A stretch of 64,000 bases of DNA. Origin: Amaurobius ferox. Taxonomy: Eukaryota; Arthropoda; Arachnida; Araneae; Amaurobiidae. Location of the stretch: the NCBI GenBank assembly GCA_951213105.1, contig OX578152.1, positions 74,305,680 to 74,369,679 of the forward strand, written 5' to 3'. The notes below the pieces were generated by a model. The model had not been told where the DNA came from. It made no database searches and saw only the letters and a program-made list of their open reading frames with translations. The translations under genes and the position numbers were made by a program. Below are positions 44,765 to 57,149 of this stretch, one piece after another (the first letter of the stretch is position 1; the number at the start of each line of letters is the position of its first letter).

Positions 44765-45794
44765 TATATACTAATTGCCAAGTGTCCGTCTGTCTGTCCG
44801 TCTGTCTGTCACGCTTTTTTTAGGCACTTCCCAAATAGATAGAGACTTGCAATTTGGTACACGGCTCGGTCGTTCGATAAAACCCCCTGGAAAAATCGAA
44901 TTTTTCGAAAACGTTCTATAGAGGGGGTGCCCCACACCAAAACGTTCGAAAAGTGAAATGACAGGAAAGCATGCTTTGCGATGAGATAGAGACTTCAAAT
45001 TTGGTGTATGGGTAAATCGTTCGAAAGGAAGAAAGTGTGCAATTTCAGATTTCCAATATTTTCTACTTAAGGGGGGGTGCAGCACACCAAAACGTTCGAA
45101 AAGTGAAATGATAGGAGAGCATGCTTTGCGATGAGGTAGAGACTTCAAATTTGGTGTATGGGTAAATCGTTCGAAAGGCAGAAAGTGTGCATTTTCAGAT
45201 TTCCAATATTTTCTACTCAAGGGGGTGCCGCACACCAAAACGTTCGAAAAGTGAAATGATAGGAAAGCCTGCTTTGCGATAAGATAGGGACTTCAAATTT
45301 GGTATATAGGTAAACCGTTAGAAAGGAAGAAAGTGTGTAATTTCAGATTTCCAATATTTCCTACGTAAGGGGGTGTCGCACACAAAAATATTCGATTTTC
45401 CGAATAAATGAGAAACGGCCCCTTTAAAATTTGATAGAGGCTCAAAATTTTAAATATAGACTAATCATTTGATGAAAACACCCAAAACGAATATAATTTT
45501 TCAAAAATGTTCGTTTAAGGGGGTTTTCCAGAGGAAAACGTTCGAAATGTGAATTGATAAAAAAAAAACATGCTTCGAAATAAGATACAGACTTCAAATT
45601 TGGTGTACAGGTAGATAGTTCGAAAGGAAGAACATGTGCAATATCAGTTTTCCGATATTTTGAACTTTTGGGGGTGCCTCAAAACTAAATGTTCGATTTG
45701 TCGAATAAATAAGAAACGCGAATTATTAAAAAATTTACATTATTCAGGGGTTGCTTAATGTGGGGCCGTTGATTTTCAACGGGTATGCGGCTAG
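44765..45794 (+). mobile_element. Non-autonomous Helitron, family C copy 2 (tandem)
   Basis: Repeat of copy 1 with a 1030 bp period; begins 'tatatactaattgccaagtg' after CTAG 44761-44764 and ends at CTAG 45791-45794 with the same hairpin. Confidence 0.85.
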
Positions 45795-45816
45795 TATATA
45801 CTAATTGCCAAGTGTC

Positions 45817-45851
<35 letters not shown>

Positions 45852-47539
45852 CTGTCACGCTTTTTTTAGGCACTTCCCGAATAGATAGAGACTTGCAATT
45901 TGGTACACGGCTCGGTCGTTCGATAAAACCCCCTGGAAAAATCGAATTTTTCGAAAACGTTCTATAGAGGGGGTGCCCCACACCAAAATGTTCGAAAAGT
46001 GAAATGACGGGAAAGCATGCTTTGCGATGAGATAGAGACTTCAAATTTGGTATATGGGTAAATCACTCGAAAGGAAGAAAGTGTGCAATTTCAGATTTCC
46101 AATATTTTCTACTTAAGGGGGTGCCGCACACTAAAACGTTCGAAAAGTGAAATGATAGGAAATCATGCTTTGCGATGAGATAGAGACTTCAAATTTGGTG
46201 TATTGGTAAATAGTTCGAAAGGAAGAAAGCCTGCAATTTCAGATTTCCAATATTTTCTACTTAAGGGGGTGCCGCACACCAAAATATTCGATTTGCAGAA
46301 TAAATGAGAAAACGATCCTTTAAAATTTGATAGAGGCTTGAAATTCGGTATATGGGCTAATCATTTGATGGAAACACCCAAGACAAATATAGTTTTTCAA
46401 AAATGTTCGTTTAAGGGGGTGCTCCAGAGTAAAACGTTCGAAAAGTGAATTGATAAAAAACCATAATTCGGAATGAGATAGAGATATCAAATTTGGTGTA
46501 AGGGTAGATAGAGTGGAAGGAAGAAAGTGTATAATTTCAGTTTACCAAAATTTTCTACTTTAGGGGGTGTCGCACACTAAAATGTTCGATTTTCGGAAGA
46601 AAAGAGAAACGCCCCTTTCAAAAGGTGATAGAGGCAAAAAGAATTGAGTTTTTCAAAAATGTATAGTTAAGGGGATGGGTACTCCACACAAAAGCATTCG
46701 AAAGATGAAATGCTAGAAATGCATACTTAACGATGAGATAGAGACTTCAAATTTGGTGTACGGGTAAATAGTTGGAAAGAAGGAAAGTGTGCAATTTCAG
46801 TTTTCAAACTTTTGCTATTGTAGGGGGTGCCGCTCACTAAAATTTTCGATTTGCCGAACAAATGAAAAACGCCTTCTTTACAATGTGATAGAAACTTGAA
46901 ATTTAGTATATGGGCTAACTATTTGACAAAAACACCAAACATGAATACAGTTTGACAAAAATGTTCATTAACGGGGTGCTACACAGAAAAACGTTCGAAA
47001 AGTGAAGTGATAAAAAAAAATGCTTCTCGATAGGATAGAGACTTCAAATTTGGTGTACGTGTAGACAGTTTGAAAGGAAGAAAGCGTGAAATTTCAGATT
47101 TCCAATATTTGCTACTTTAAGGTGTGCCGCACACTAATATGTTCGATTTTCGGAATAAATGAGGCACCCTTCCTTTTAAATGTGACAAAGGCTTGATATT
47201 AGGTATATGGGCCAATCATCTGATAAAAAAACCCAAGACAAAGAGAGTTTTTCAAAAATGTTCATTTATAGGTGTGCTTCACAGAAAAAAGTTCCAAAGG
47301 AGAAAAAATAATATAGGGGTGTCTCGGGATGAGATAGAATTTAATGTAGTGTACGTGTAAATAATTCGAAAGGAAGAAATGCGCAAATTTAGTTTCCCAA
47401 TATTTTCTTCTTTAGGGGGTTCTGCACACCAAAATATTCGATTTGTCGAACAAATGTGAAAAGCGAATTATTAAAAAATTTACATTATTCAGGGGTTGCT
47501 TATTGCGATACCGTTGATTTTCAACGGGTATTCGGCTAG
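45795..47539 (+). mobile_element. Non-autonomous Helitron, family C copy 3 (long form)
   Basis: Starts like copy 2 with a longer CTGT tract (45815-45856) but has about twice as many internal modules, increasingly diverged, before the hairpin 'ccgttgattttcaacgg' and 'gtattcggctag' (ends 47539). The extra modules may represent the ancestral length, or internal expansion. Confidence 0.8.
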
Positions 47540-47634
47540 TAAATTTATATTTATCATATAAAATTTTTGCCGAAAAATGCGCATTTCTCAGATATATTAA
47601 TGTTTCTCAAAAATATTAATGTTACAAAAAAAAA

Positions 47635-50600
47635 AATCTGATGTGGGCAGCACATGACTTTCCCTGCAGATTTATATACACATTCTCTTATTTTAATTAA
47701 ATTTAATTCACTATTAATTCAATTTTCATTTTCATTTGGTAACTGGACTCATTTTCAAAGGTGGCGTAGAGAAAAAAAAATCTCGAGAACGGCTAGTCCT
47801 AGTGTAATGGGGTGGTCTTATTCTTTTCTTCGTTGAAAATTACGTATAAAACAAGTATTTAATGGATATATTTCGCATAAGTAGTTTTTTATTTTAGATT
47901 TTGTCGATTTTAGCGGGCCATTTTGCCAAAAATGGCAGGTTATATTTTTCCGAATCATACAAAAATCGAATCAGCATCAGGGTTACCCATAAGCGACTTA
48001 TCTACCAAATTTTGTGAAATTCGGTCAATTAGATTTTGAGCTAGAGTGGATACAAGCTTTTGCGGGTCATTTCGCAAAAAAAGGCGGGTTCTTTTATCCC
48101 GAATAAAACCCAAAACTAATCAGCACCAGACTCGTCCACAAGTTACTTACCTACAAAATTTTGTGAAATTCGATCAATTAATTTTTTAGTTAGAGTGGAT
48201 ACAAAATCTGCACAGACAGACAGACACACAGACGTCACGCTAAAAATATTTTTTTCGTATTCTAGAGGTCTCGAAACGTGTAGATCCGTCGAAAACTCGA
48301 GTTGCGATTTTCGACATGATTCCAATACTTCCCCTATACATTACCATGTATTGCAGGGAAAGTAAAAATCTGATGTGAGCAGCACATGACTTTCCCTGCA
48401 GACTTATATCCACGTTCTCTTTATTTTAATTAAATTTAATTCACTTTTAATTCAATTTTTGTTCTCATTTGATAACTGGACTTATTTTCAAAGGTGGCGT
48501 GGAGAAAATACGAAACAGACTAATATATCTCGAGAACGGCTAGTCCTAGTGTAATGGGGTTGGTCTTATTCTTTTCTTCGCTAAAAATTACGTATTAAAC
48601 AAGTATTTAATGGATATATTTGAGCATACGTAGCTTTTTAGTTTAGATTTTGACAATTTTTGAGGGTCATTCAGCAAAAAAAAGGCAGGTTATTTTTTTC
48701 TGAATCGTACCAAAATCTAATCAGCACCAGGGTGACCTATACGTGACTCATCTACCAAATTTTGTGAAATTCGGTTAATTAGTTTTTCAGCTAGAGTGGA
48801 TATAAGCTTTTGCGGGATATTTCGCTAAAAAAGGCGGGTTCTTTTATCCCGAATAAAACCCAAAACTAATCAGCACCAAACTCGCCCACAAGTTACTTAC
48901 CTACAAAATTTTGTGAAATTCGATCAATTAATTTTTTAGTTAGAGTGGATACGAAATCTGCACAGACAGTCAGACACACAGACGTCACGCTAAAAATATT
49001 TTTTTCGTATTCTAGAGGTCTCGAAACGTGTAGATCCGTCGAAAACTCGAGTTGCGATTTTCGACATGATTCCAATACTTCCCCTATACATTACCATGTA
49101 TTGCAGGGAAAGTAAAAATCTGATGTGAGCAGCACATGACTTTCCCTGCAGACTTATATCCACGTTCTCTTTATTTTAATTAAATTTAATTCACTTTTAA
49201 TTCAATTTTTGTTCTCATTTGATAACTGGACTTATTTTCAAAGGTGGCGTGGAGAAAATACGAAACAGACTAATATATCTCGAGAACGGCTAGTCCTAGT
49301 GTAATGGGGTTGGTCTTATTCTTTTCTTCGCTAAAAATTACGTATTAAACAAGTATTTAATGGATATATTTGAGCATACGTAGCTTTTTAGTTTAGATTT
49401 TGACAATTTTTGAGGGTCATTCAGCAAAAAAAAGGCAGGTTATTTTTTTCTGAATCGTACCAAAATCTAATCAGCACCAGGGTGACCTATACGTGACTCA
49501 TCTACCAAATTTTGTGAAATTCGGTTCATTAGTTTTTCAGCTAGAGTGGATATAAGCTTTTGCGGGTCATTTCGCAAAAAAAGGCGGGTTCTTTTATCCC
49601 GAATAAAACCCAAAACTAATCAGCACCAGACTCGCCCACAAGTTACTTACCTACAAAATTTTGTGAAATTCGATCAATTAATTTTTTAGTTAGAGTGGAT
49701 ACAAAATCTGCACAGACAGACAGACACACAGACAGACACACAGACGTCACGCTAAAAATATTTTTTTCGTATTTTAGAGGTCTCGAAACGTGTAGATCCA
49801 TCGAAAACTCGAGTTGCGATTTTCGGCATGATTCCAATACTTTCCCTATACATTACCATGTATTGCAGGGAAAGTAAAAATCTGATGTGGGCCGCACATG
49901 ACTTTCCCTGCAGACTTATATCCACGTTCTCTTTATTTCAATTAAATTTATTTCACTTTTAATTCAATTTTCGTTCTCCTTTGGTAACCGGGCTTATTTT
50001 CAAAGGTGGTGTAGGGAAAGTACGAAAAACTAAAATATCTCGAGAACGGCTGGTCCTAGTGTAATGGGGTTAGTCTTATTCTTTTCGTCGTTAAAAATTA
50101 CGTATTAAAAAATCAGCATTTAATGGATATATTTGAGTATACCCAGTTCTTTAGTTTAGATTTGGACGATTTTTGCAGGCCATTTTGCAAAAAAAGGCAG
50201 GTTATTTTTTTCCGAATCGTACCAAAATCTAATCAGCACCAGGGTAACCCACAAGTGACTCATCTACCGAATTTTGTGAAATTCGGTCCATTAGTTTGTC
50301 AGTTAGAGTGGATACAAGCTTTTGCGGGCCATTTCGCAAAAAAAAAAGGCGGGTTCTTTTATCCCGAATCGTACCCAAAACTAATCAGCACCAGACTCGC
50401 TCACAAGTAACTTACCTACCAAATTTTGTGAAATTCGGTCCATTAGTTTTTTAGTTAGAGTGGATACAAAATCTGCACAGACAGACACACAGACACACAC
50501 ACAGACGTCACGCTAAAAATAGTTTTTTCGTATTCTAGAGGTCTCGAAACGTGTAGATCCGTCGAAAACTCGAGTTGAGATTTTCGGCATGATTCCAATA

Positions 50601-50636
50601 CTTTCCCTATACATTACCATGTATTGCAGGGAAAGT
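47635..50636 (-). mobile_element. Tandem array of four Helitron-like family A elements
   Basis: Copies at about 47635-48363, 48366-49113, 49114-49875 and 49876-50636. Junctions read 'gcagggaaagt' + 'aaaaatctgatgtgagcagc'; seen from the minus strand each element ends 'gcccacatcagattttt' and the next begins 'actttccctgca' at once. Copies 2 and 3 differ by few bases with a 750 bp period (760 bp where one CAGACACA unit is added), so they are recent duplicates. Short minus frames (60-64 codons) are repeat shadows. Confidence 0.85.
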
Positions 50637-50805
50637 AAAAATACATACATAATTTTTCAGTATACATGCTCTGAACATTATAAATATACTGAAATATTTG
50701 TGATTATTATAAATTGGAAAAGCCTCAGCAGTTACAATAAAATAATTAATGTGAAATTTGAATTCCCTGAAAAGGGCAAATTAACTTTTCATCTTATTAA
50801 GAATA

Positions 50806-51196
50806 CTAGCAGCATACCCGTTCTTCGTACGGAGTATGAAATATAAAGAAACTTATAATTCAGAATCATATGCAAATTATGTTAAAATATTAAATTTATT
50901 GCTCCTAAACAGAAGTTTATGAATATCTGTTCTCATCATGCAAAATTATCGTCACGGGCAGATCTGAAGAATAAAACTTCCTGGCCCCTTTCGAAAGCAA
51001 ATTTACAAAAAAAAAAGGAATTGAATCAATATATGCAAAATGAAAGCATTAAAATTGTATAGGACCCGTACTATTTATATACGCGAATATTAGAAGATAT
51101 AGCCTGTATTAGTAGATTACATGTATAAATTGAAAATATCAATAAACCCGTAATTATTCCAATATATGCCAGAATGAAAGCACTAAAATTATATGG

Positions 51197-51247
<51 letters not shown>

Positions 51248-53302
51248 CATACTACTTATATTGTCGCAGATTATAAAATATGCCTGTATGTTAGTAGAAG
51301 ATTACCATTATTACAATATGAGTCTAAAAAATCTTTGTCGAAATAAAACAGATAACATTATAAATTGAAAATTTCAATTATCCCCGTAATCTTTATACCA
51401 GAAGTTCGTAATTGATTCCAATATATGCCAATATATATCAAAATATATGCCTATATACCTGTACTACTTATATTCTCGTAGATTAGAAGATAACACTTGC
51501 ATTTATAGAAGATTACTCGCACAACGTACAATATGTGAGTTTCAACAATTTTTGTCATAATAAAACAATGGTATAATAATTTGAAAATATCAATAATCCC
51601 CGAAAATATCAATAATAATAATGTGTAACCTGAAGACCGTAATCGATAATATCCAGTCAAAAATGCAATGCCAATTAAATTTATTTTATATACATATCTT
51701 TATTATTCAAATCGAAAAAGATTTAATTAAAATCGTATGCCACATAACACATTGGATTTACATCCATTGCTAAACGACATGATATCAGTTGCTTCAAATA
51801 AATTGATGGAAATCATATCGTCTGAATAATGCTATCTTCATGAAAGGTTTGGCGATATTTTCTTCAATTTAGCGATAACTTAAAAAATCGCCAAATTTAT
51901 CGCCAAGTGGGACTGTAAAACTGATAGTCCCATTTTGCGACAAATTGACGAAACATCATCATAATATTATCCCCTAACAAAACACAATTAATTTTATTTA
52001 TTAAGCGCAATTTTATCAATTTCATGACATTTTTATAGATTCACAAACATTTTTATCAATTTGGTGATATTTTAAAAATTCGATAAATGTGTTAGTAAGT
52101 AGGATGGATAGACTGACCCACAAATGCTACCGAAATATCATTTCAGTACTGTCTTCTAAAAAAACGAATTTAATTTCATTGATTTGCGTCGTTTTTAGCA
52201 ATTTGGCGATATTTCCTTCAATTTGGCAAAGTTTAAGAAAAGTTGCCAAGTTAGCTATATTCCGCCAAATTCGTAGCTCTGAAATTGCAGATCTGAAGAA
52301 TAAAACATCCTGATCCCGTTTGTATATACTAAATGCAAACACTAAAATTGTATTAGAAAATATACCCTTTCTACTCTTTTTCTGTTTCAACAATCGGATA
52401 AATGAATTTATTGGTAAACACAATATGAGTTTATTAGCTAAACACAATATAAAAGCTTAAAAACTCTTTGTCAAATGAAAGTGATGTACGCAGTCCGTAA
52501 TTAATATAATTAAAAGAAAAATCAAACCGTTCATTTACAAAATATATTTTTACATCTATTTATTTATTATTCAAATAGAAAAAATAATAACAAATATTAA
52601 GAAACACATTTAATTTAATTGCGTTGCTGAGCAACATAATATAATAAAGAATCTTCCTCATAAACTGCGAAATTAAATAACCATTTTGATCTCTTCCCCA
52701 TAAAATGCAAAAATAATAACTATTTTGATTTCTTTATACTTTCCATTGTTTAGTAAATGCTTGACCATGGAGTTAGATTTTCCATTAAAATTCATGTTTC
52801 AAACAATTCATGCTTTCAGATAGTGACTAATTAATGCAAAAATCCTGCACTAAGCTCAGAAATGAAGTTTTAATTCACGTTGACGTTTTAAACAAACGAT
52901 TTTCATCCTTTCCGTTTGGATAAACCATGGAGTTAGAGAGTAGATCTCCTAGGATAAAGTTCCGTTTTTCATTAATATCTCGACAACCCCTGGTATTAGA
53001 AACTCGAAACTTGGGCAAAATTTATGGGGGGATATTTTAAGGCTATTCACAAAATTTCATTAAATTCGATTCAGCCGTTCTCTCGTGATGATGAGACAAA
53101 CGAAATATTCGTTTTTCACTAATATCTCGAGAACCACTGGTTGTGGAAACTCCAAACATGGACTAAATTTTAAGAGGGGCTATTTCTAGGCTACCCACAA
53201 AATTTCATCAGATTCGGTTCAGCCGTTCTCCCGTGATGATGGGACAAACAGACAGACAGACAGGCAGACAGACAGACATATTTTCATTTTTATTTATATA
53301 GA
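50806..53302 (-). mobile_element. Non-autonomous Helitron, family B copy 3 (single, older)
   Basis: Plus-strand CTAG at 50806-50809 preceded by A, hairpin 'ccgttcttcgtacgg', and the opposite end 'tttatttatataga' followed by T at 53303: both Helitron termini and the A/T target are seen. 2.5 kb, well diverged from copies 1-2. A (TA)n tract lies at 51200-51245 and a CAGA tract at 53245-53278. Confidence 0.85.
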
Positions 53303-53740
53303 TTATGAAACAACACTTTATGAAATCACTTGTAAAGATCACTTTTGTTTAAGACAGAAATGTAGAATTCTGGGAAGTGGTTTTTAAGAATATGCAGGTT
53401 TGAAATTACGAAGAAAAAAAAATCGAATTTTTGAAACTATATTTCATGATTGTGTGTAATGATCCCCCTGAAAAGCATTCACAATAGAGACAATATCTGG
53501 AACAATTATAATAACTGAAAACAAATATTTTGTTCTAAACGGATGGTTTGAGTGCCTATGAATTTATTTCTAAAATTAAATGTCAAAGTTCAAATAATAT
53601 TACTTACATATCAATAATGTATTTAAAAAGGCTAATCTTTAGAAATTATTCAGAAAGGCTAATCTCGCTACTATAAAAATCATCTAATCCTCGAATTATC
53701 GTTTACGAATCATTGTTTACGAAACATCGTTGAAGTCTAA
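53303..53740. other. No recognised feature
   Basis: Short words 'cgtttacgaatcattgttta' repeat near 53700-53725; otherwise nothing. Confidence 0.35.
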
Positions 53741-54178
53741 TCATCGTTGCTACATTTGTTTACGAAATATTACGGCCACGGATACACACATACATACACG
53801 TACACACGCACATAGATATATATATTACACATACATACATGCATACATACACATACACGCACATATATATATAGCCATTACCTTAAAAGCGTTTGATTTA
53901 AATTCAGAGATGATTGAAACGTAGTCTTCAGTTGAATGCTAGAATTCTAATTTTCAACCCGTTACAATATTTTACTTATACGTAATATTATATATGTAGG
54001 AAATTAACAATACTTTCCTTGTACATTATACTATGTATATAGGGAAAGTAGCTATACCATCTCCCTATATATTATACTATGTATGTAGGGAAAGTAACAG
54101 TAATTCCCTATAATTATACCATAAGAAAGCATGAGTACTGTCTCTGCACATTATACTATATGCGTTGGAAAAGTAACA
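53741..54178. repeat. Degenerate family D end followed by an array of 5'-type hairpins
   Basis: 53770-54000 reads in reverse like the first part of family D (CA/TA tract, 'gattgaaacgtag', 'ttttcaacccgttacaatat'). It is followed by several imperfect palindromes of the type 'actttccttgtacattatac...tatagggaaagta' (54013-54049), 'ctccctatatattatactat...gtagggaaagtaac' and weaker ones to 54178, as if the terminal hairpin alone had been duplicated serially. Confidence 0.55.
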
Positions 54179-54540
54179 AATGATTTTTCCGAACTTTTCA
54201 CTTCAAGCAAATAAACTCCAGAGAAAGCTTTACAGTATATATAAAAAAAATCTTGCACAGACCACGGCATATATATTTTTTTCTTTAATACATGTCTGAC
54301 ACACTAAAAACATACAGTCACAGCATGTGAGCTTAGTGTTATTCCCATAACTACACAAAAGTTAAATGACCCCACAAAGAACGATCACGGATAGTAGCGT
54401 GATTATAGCTACTCAATAGAAATACAAACCACAAACATTCACAATAACGCTGTGTTGAATTGTGATCCTCTGATGTGAAATGCCAATGACATCAAAACGG
54501 AAACAGTCAGCCGGATGCAATTCTGGAAATTAAAATTTTG
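54179..54540 (-). other. Probable 3' untranslated region of the minus-strand exon
   Basis: On the minus strand this follows the stop codon. A weak polyadenylation-type 'tattaaag' occurs at about 54275-54285 in reverse. No repeat family recognised. Confidence 0.3.
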
Positions 54541-54752
54541 TTATTCTCCAGGCATTGCACCCATCACGCAAAGTTGAAACCCAGTCCAGTATAAATTCTC
54601 AGCAAACCTGGGATCACCAAATTCGAGCTTTTCCAGCAGTACAACTCTAAAGTCAGGATGAAGACTCAGGTATGTAGTCAGGAAATTGTTTGCCATAAGA
54701 CTGTCTCTCGCGAACCGAAGCAAAGCAGCATATCTAGTTACATGTTTAATAA
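54541..54752 (-). CDS. Probable terminal exon of an unidentified gene
   Basis: On the minus strand, a 3' splice site 'cgtctcag' (ending at 54753) is followed by an open frame of ~70 codons: 'VIKHVTRYAALLRFARDSLM', then 'ANNFLTTYLSLHPDFRVVLL', 'EKLEFGDPRFAENLYWTGFQ', ending MPGE and TAA (54541-54543). Composition is that of a folded, helical intracellular protein. There are no repeats and no stop, unlike the surrounding relics. The first codon is split with the previous exon. I do not recognise the family and do not see an upstream exon within a few kb, which is usual if introns are filled with the repeats seen here. It could also be a fragment of an old processed sequence. Confidence 0.45.
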
Positions 54753-55000
54753 CTGAGACGTTTATTTCATGAAAGTAGCAAAAACGCTAGATATTAAATC
54801 CAAAATATTAAATATTAAATAATTAACGCAAAAGCAGCCTGTAACAAATATGTGTCGAATTGCAATTCTATGATGACTCTGACCAGTAGTTTGATGTCCC
54901 GAAGTTGCAGGAGTCACCCGTAAATCAAAGCCTATTGGCTCCGGATTAAACTAGTTCTTCAGGAAAAAACGTGAGTATTCGATTGGATGTGCTAGAGTAA
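54753..55000. other. Intronic sequence with a relic of the 172 bp repeat
   Basis: 54765-54850 in reverse matches part of the unit at 25441-25955 ('ttaattatttaatatt', 'ttggatttaatat'). TAA at 54998-55000 is the target duplication of the next element. Confidence 0.4.
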
Positions 55001-55477
55001 TGGTGTTATTACACAGGGCAATTTTTATTGCCGAACTTCAGCAATTCAGCCAGTCAATCATACTTTAAGCCCCTCCTCTCTAACAGGCTCCTCTGTAATT
55101 CAGCCGATTTTCCTTCCAGAAAGCATTCTTCAGTGTTCTTCTCGTTTAATTTGGATCTTTTATTTACCACAGGTGTCTGTAATTTGGTAAAAGTTCTATT
55201 ATTATTTTTACCATCTCCAGTTTCCAACGTAGTTGAGCTGCAAACGATGTGCATGCAGTCGCCATTGCCATCTTTAACGCAAATGAAGAGAGGAAAGGCG
55301 GAGCGGAGTGGTGTATAATTTAATCGTCTTCTGATTGGTTCTCCGCTCAGAAATTGAGTAAATTTTATTGCCGAGTTCGAAAAAATTCCACCAATTCTGC
55401 GGCAACATTTCTTCCCATTGGAATATATGGTGTTGCTGAAAAATTGCCAGAAGGAAATGCTCCTTGTAATAACACCT
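55001..55477. mobile_element. PIF/Harbinger-type MITE with TAA target duplication
   Basis: Ends 'tggtgttattacacagggca' and, in reverse, 'aggtgttattacaaggagca' are inverted repeats (16 of 20 match), bounded by TAA at 54998-55000 and 55478-55480. A 3 bp TWA-type duplication is the PIF/Harbinger mark. A second internal pair 'ttattgccgaacttc' / 'ttattgccgagttcg' is also seen. Frames of 66 and 96 codons inside are not recognisable transposase. Confidence 0.7.
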
Positions 55478-55480
55478 TAA

Positions 55481-56065
55481 AGTATCAAAAAGATTATAGA
55501 TTGATATACATCAATCTTACGAATGTTTCATTCTTCGCTAACAGTTTCCATACAAATTTAATATCTCTGGAATGGAGAGAGTCATGCAAGACTCTATTGC
55601 TACTCAGTGCCACCCACAGGTTTCCTCAACGTCCTAGCTTAACGAGCTCCCCACCCTTCTCTCCTTGTTTTCACTCTCATATTATAATTTATATCTCTAG
55701 ACCACCCTGGTAATCAGGCCACTCTAACATATTCTTCGAATTGTGTCTGGGAATCTATGATTTCCAGACCTCCCTGGTGGTATTTTGCTTTCCATGCGAA
55801 TATAAATTTTAAAAATCTTGGCTCCCTCGCCCTCTGATGACAACTCTAATACCTTTGTTTTTGACTCCCGTTGATTATTCTACCGTTGACGACAGCGTTA
55901 ATGGCTTTGTTTATGAATTCTATGCCGTGTCGCTTCTACTCGAAGGTCTATTATTTCTTAAAAGAACAAAATGTTTAATCTTTATAAGATGTTTTTTGAG
56001 TTTCTATTGCACAAGTATGGCAAATGGAAAATGTTTGGCGCGAGAAGTTTTTTAAATTAATTTTT
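55481..56065. other. No recognised feature
   Basis: Slightly more GC-balanced than its neighbours, with open frames of 72 and 119 codons on the plus strand that match nothing I know. No start context or splice signals single them out. Confidence 0.35.
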
Positions 56066-56952
56066 ACTTTCCTTATATACATATGCTTAAGGAAAGTATT
56101 GTGACGGGGTCGAAAATTCGAATTCGAGTTTTCGACGGGAGAGCACGTTTCAAGCTTCCCTGATCATTTATCAAACATTTTTGAGATGATGTCTCTCTCT
56201 CTCTCTCTCTCTCTCTGTGCGTGTGTGTGTGTGTTTGTGTGTGTGCCAGTGAGACTGTGGAGACGATATCTTAAAAACGAATGGAGCGATTCGAATGAAA
56301 TTAGGTACAAAAATCACAATCCGTGAATACTGGAAGCCTATTGTTTTTAAACGTAATCGAATGTTCAGAACCCCCCTAAATTTTCGAGTGAAATCTTGAA
56401 AAAAATCATCATAAAATCAAAACCTTTAATAAAGTTACGCAAATAGATATTTCTTATGTAATTTTTCCTTAGAAAACGATTGACATAAACTTTAGAACGC
56501 TAGCACAAACCGTTCTCGAGATATTGCACATTTAAAAAATAAATTTATTAAAAAATCCCATAAATTAAAAAAAAAATATTAACTGTTGAGAACATGTTCA
56601 CTTTTCATATGTAATTTCATGCGATAAATTGGGTGACATCATTCTCGTAGATCTAGTTCGCTCCATTCATGAGAAAAGATACTTTGAGTAATACTTTTGT
56701 ATTCGAACACCAATAGTCATTTATCTGCTATAAGAATAACTTATTTTTCCGTTTATAACGCTTGGCGAGATTTTGGTAACGAATTTGGCGGAATGTTGCC
56801 AACTTGGCGACTTTTTAAAATGTTGCCAAATTAACGAAAATCTCGCCAAATGGATAAAAATGACGCTAAATCAATGAAAATTACGACTAACTGACGAAAA
56901 TTCAATATCTTGGAAAGAATATAAATATCTACTATAAGAAAAACCTATTTTT
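56066..56952 (+). mobile_element. Family D copy 4, 5' part (interrupted)
   Basis: Starts 'actttccttatatacatatg', has (TC)n(TG)n at 56191-56243, and breaks off within 'aaaaacctattttt'. The missing end ('tactgtaaaagtagtaaatt' to 'ccacatcagattttttt') is found at 57923-57990, on the other side of copy 5. Confidence 0.85.
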
Positions 56953-57110
56953 ACTTTCCTTATATACATAATGTATAAGGAAAGTATTGTGACGGGGTCG
57001 AAAATTCGAAATCGAGTTTTCGACGGAAGAGTACGTTTCAAGCATCCCTGATCACGAATCAAACATTTTTGAAGTGATGTCTGTGTGTGTGTGTGAGTGT
57101 GTGTGTGAAA

Positions 57111-57149
<39 letters not shown>

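Noticed and set aside
48143..49877. 60-64 codon frames repeated three times (starting MESCRKSQLEF)
   Set aside because: Repeat shadows of the tandem family A array. The dispersed copy at 23268 shows no constraint, and they cross the CAGA microsatellite.
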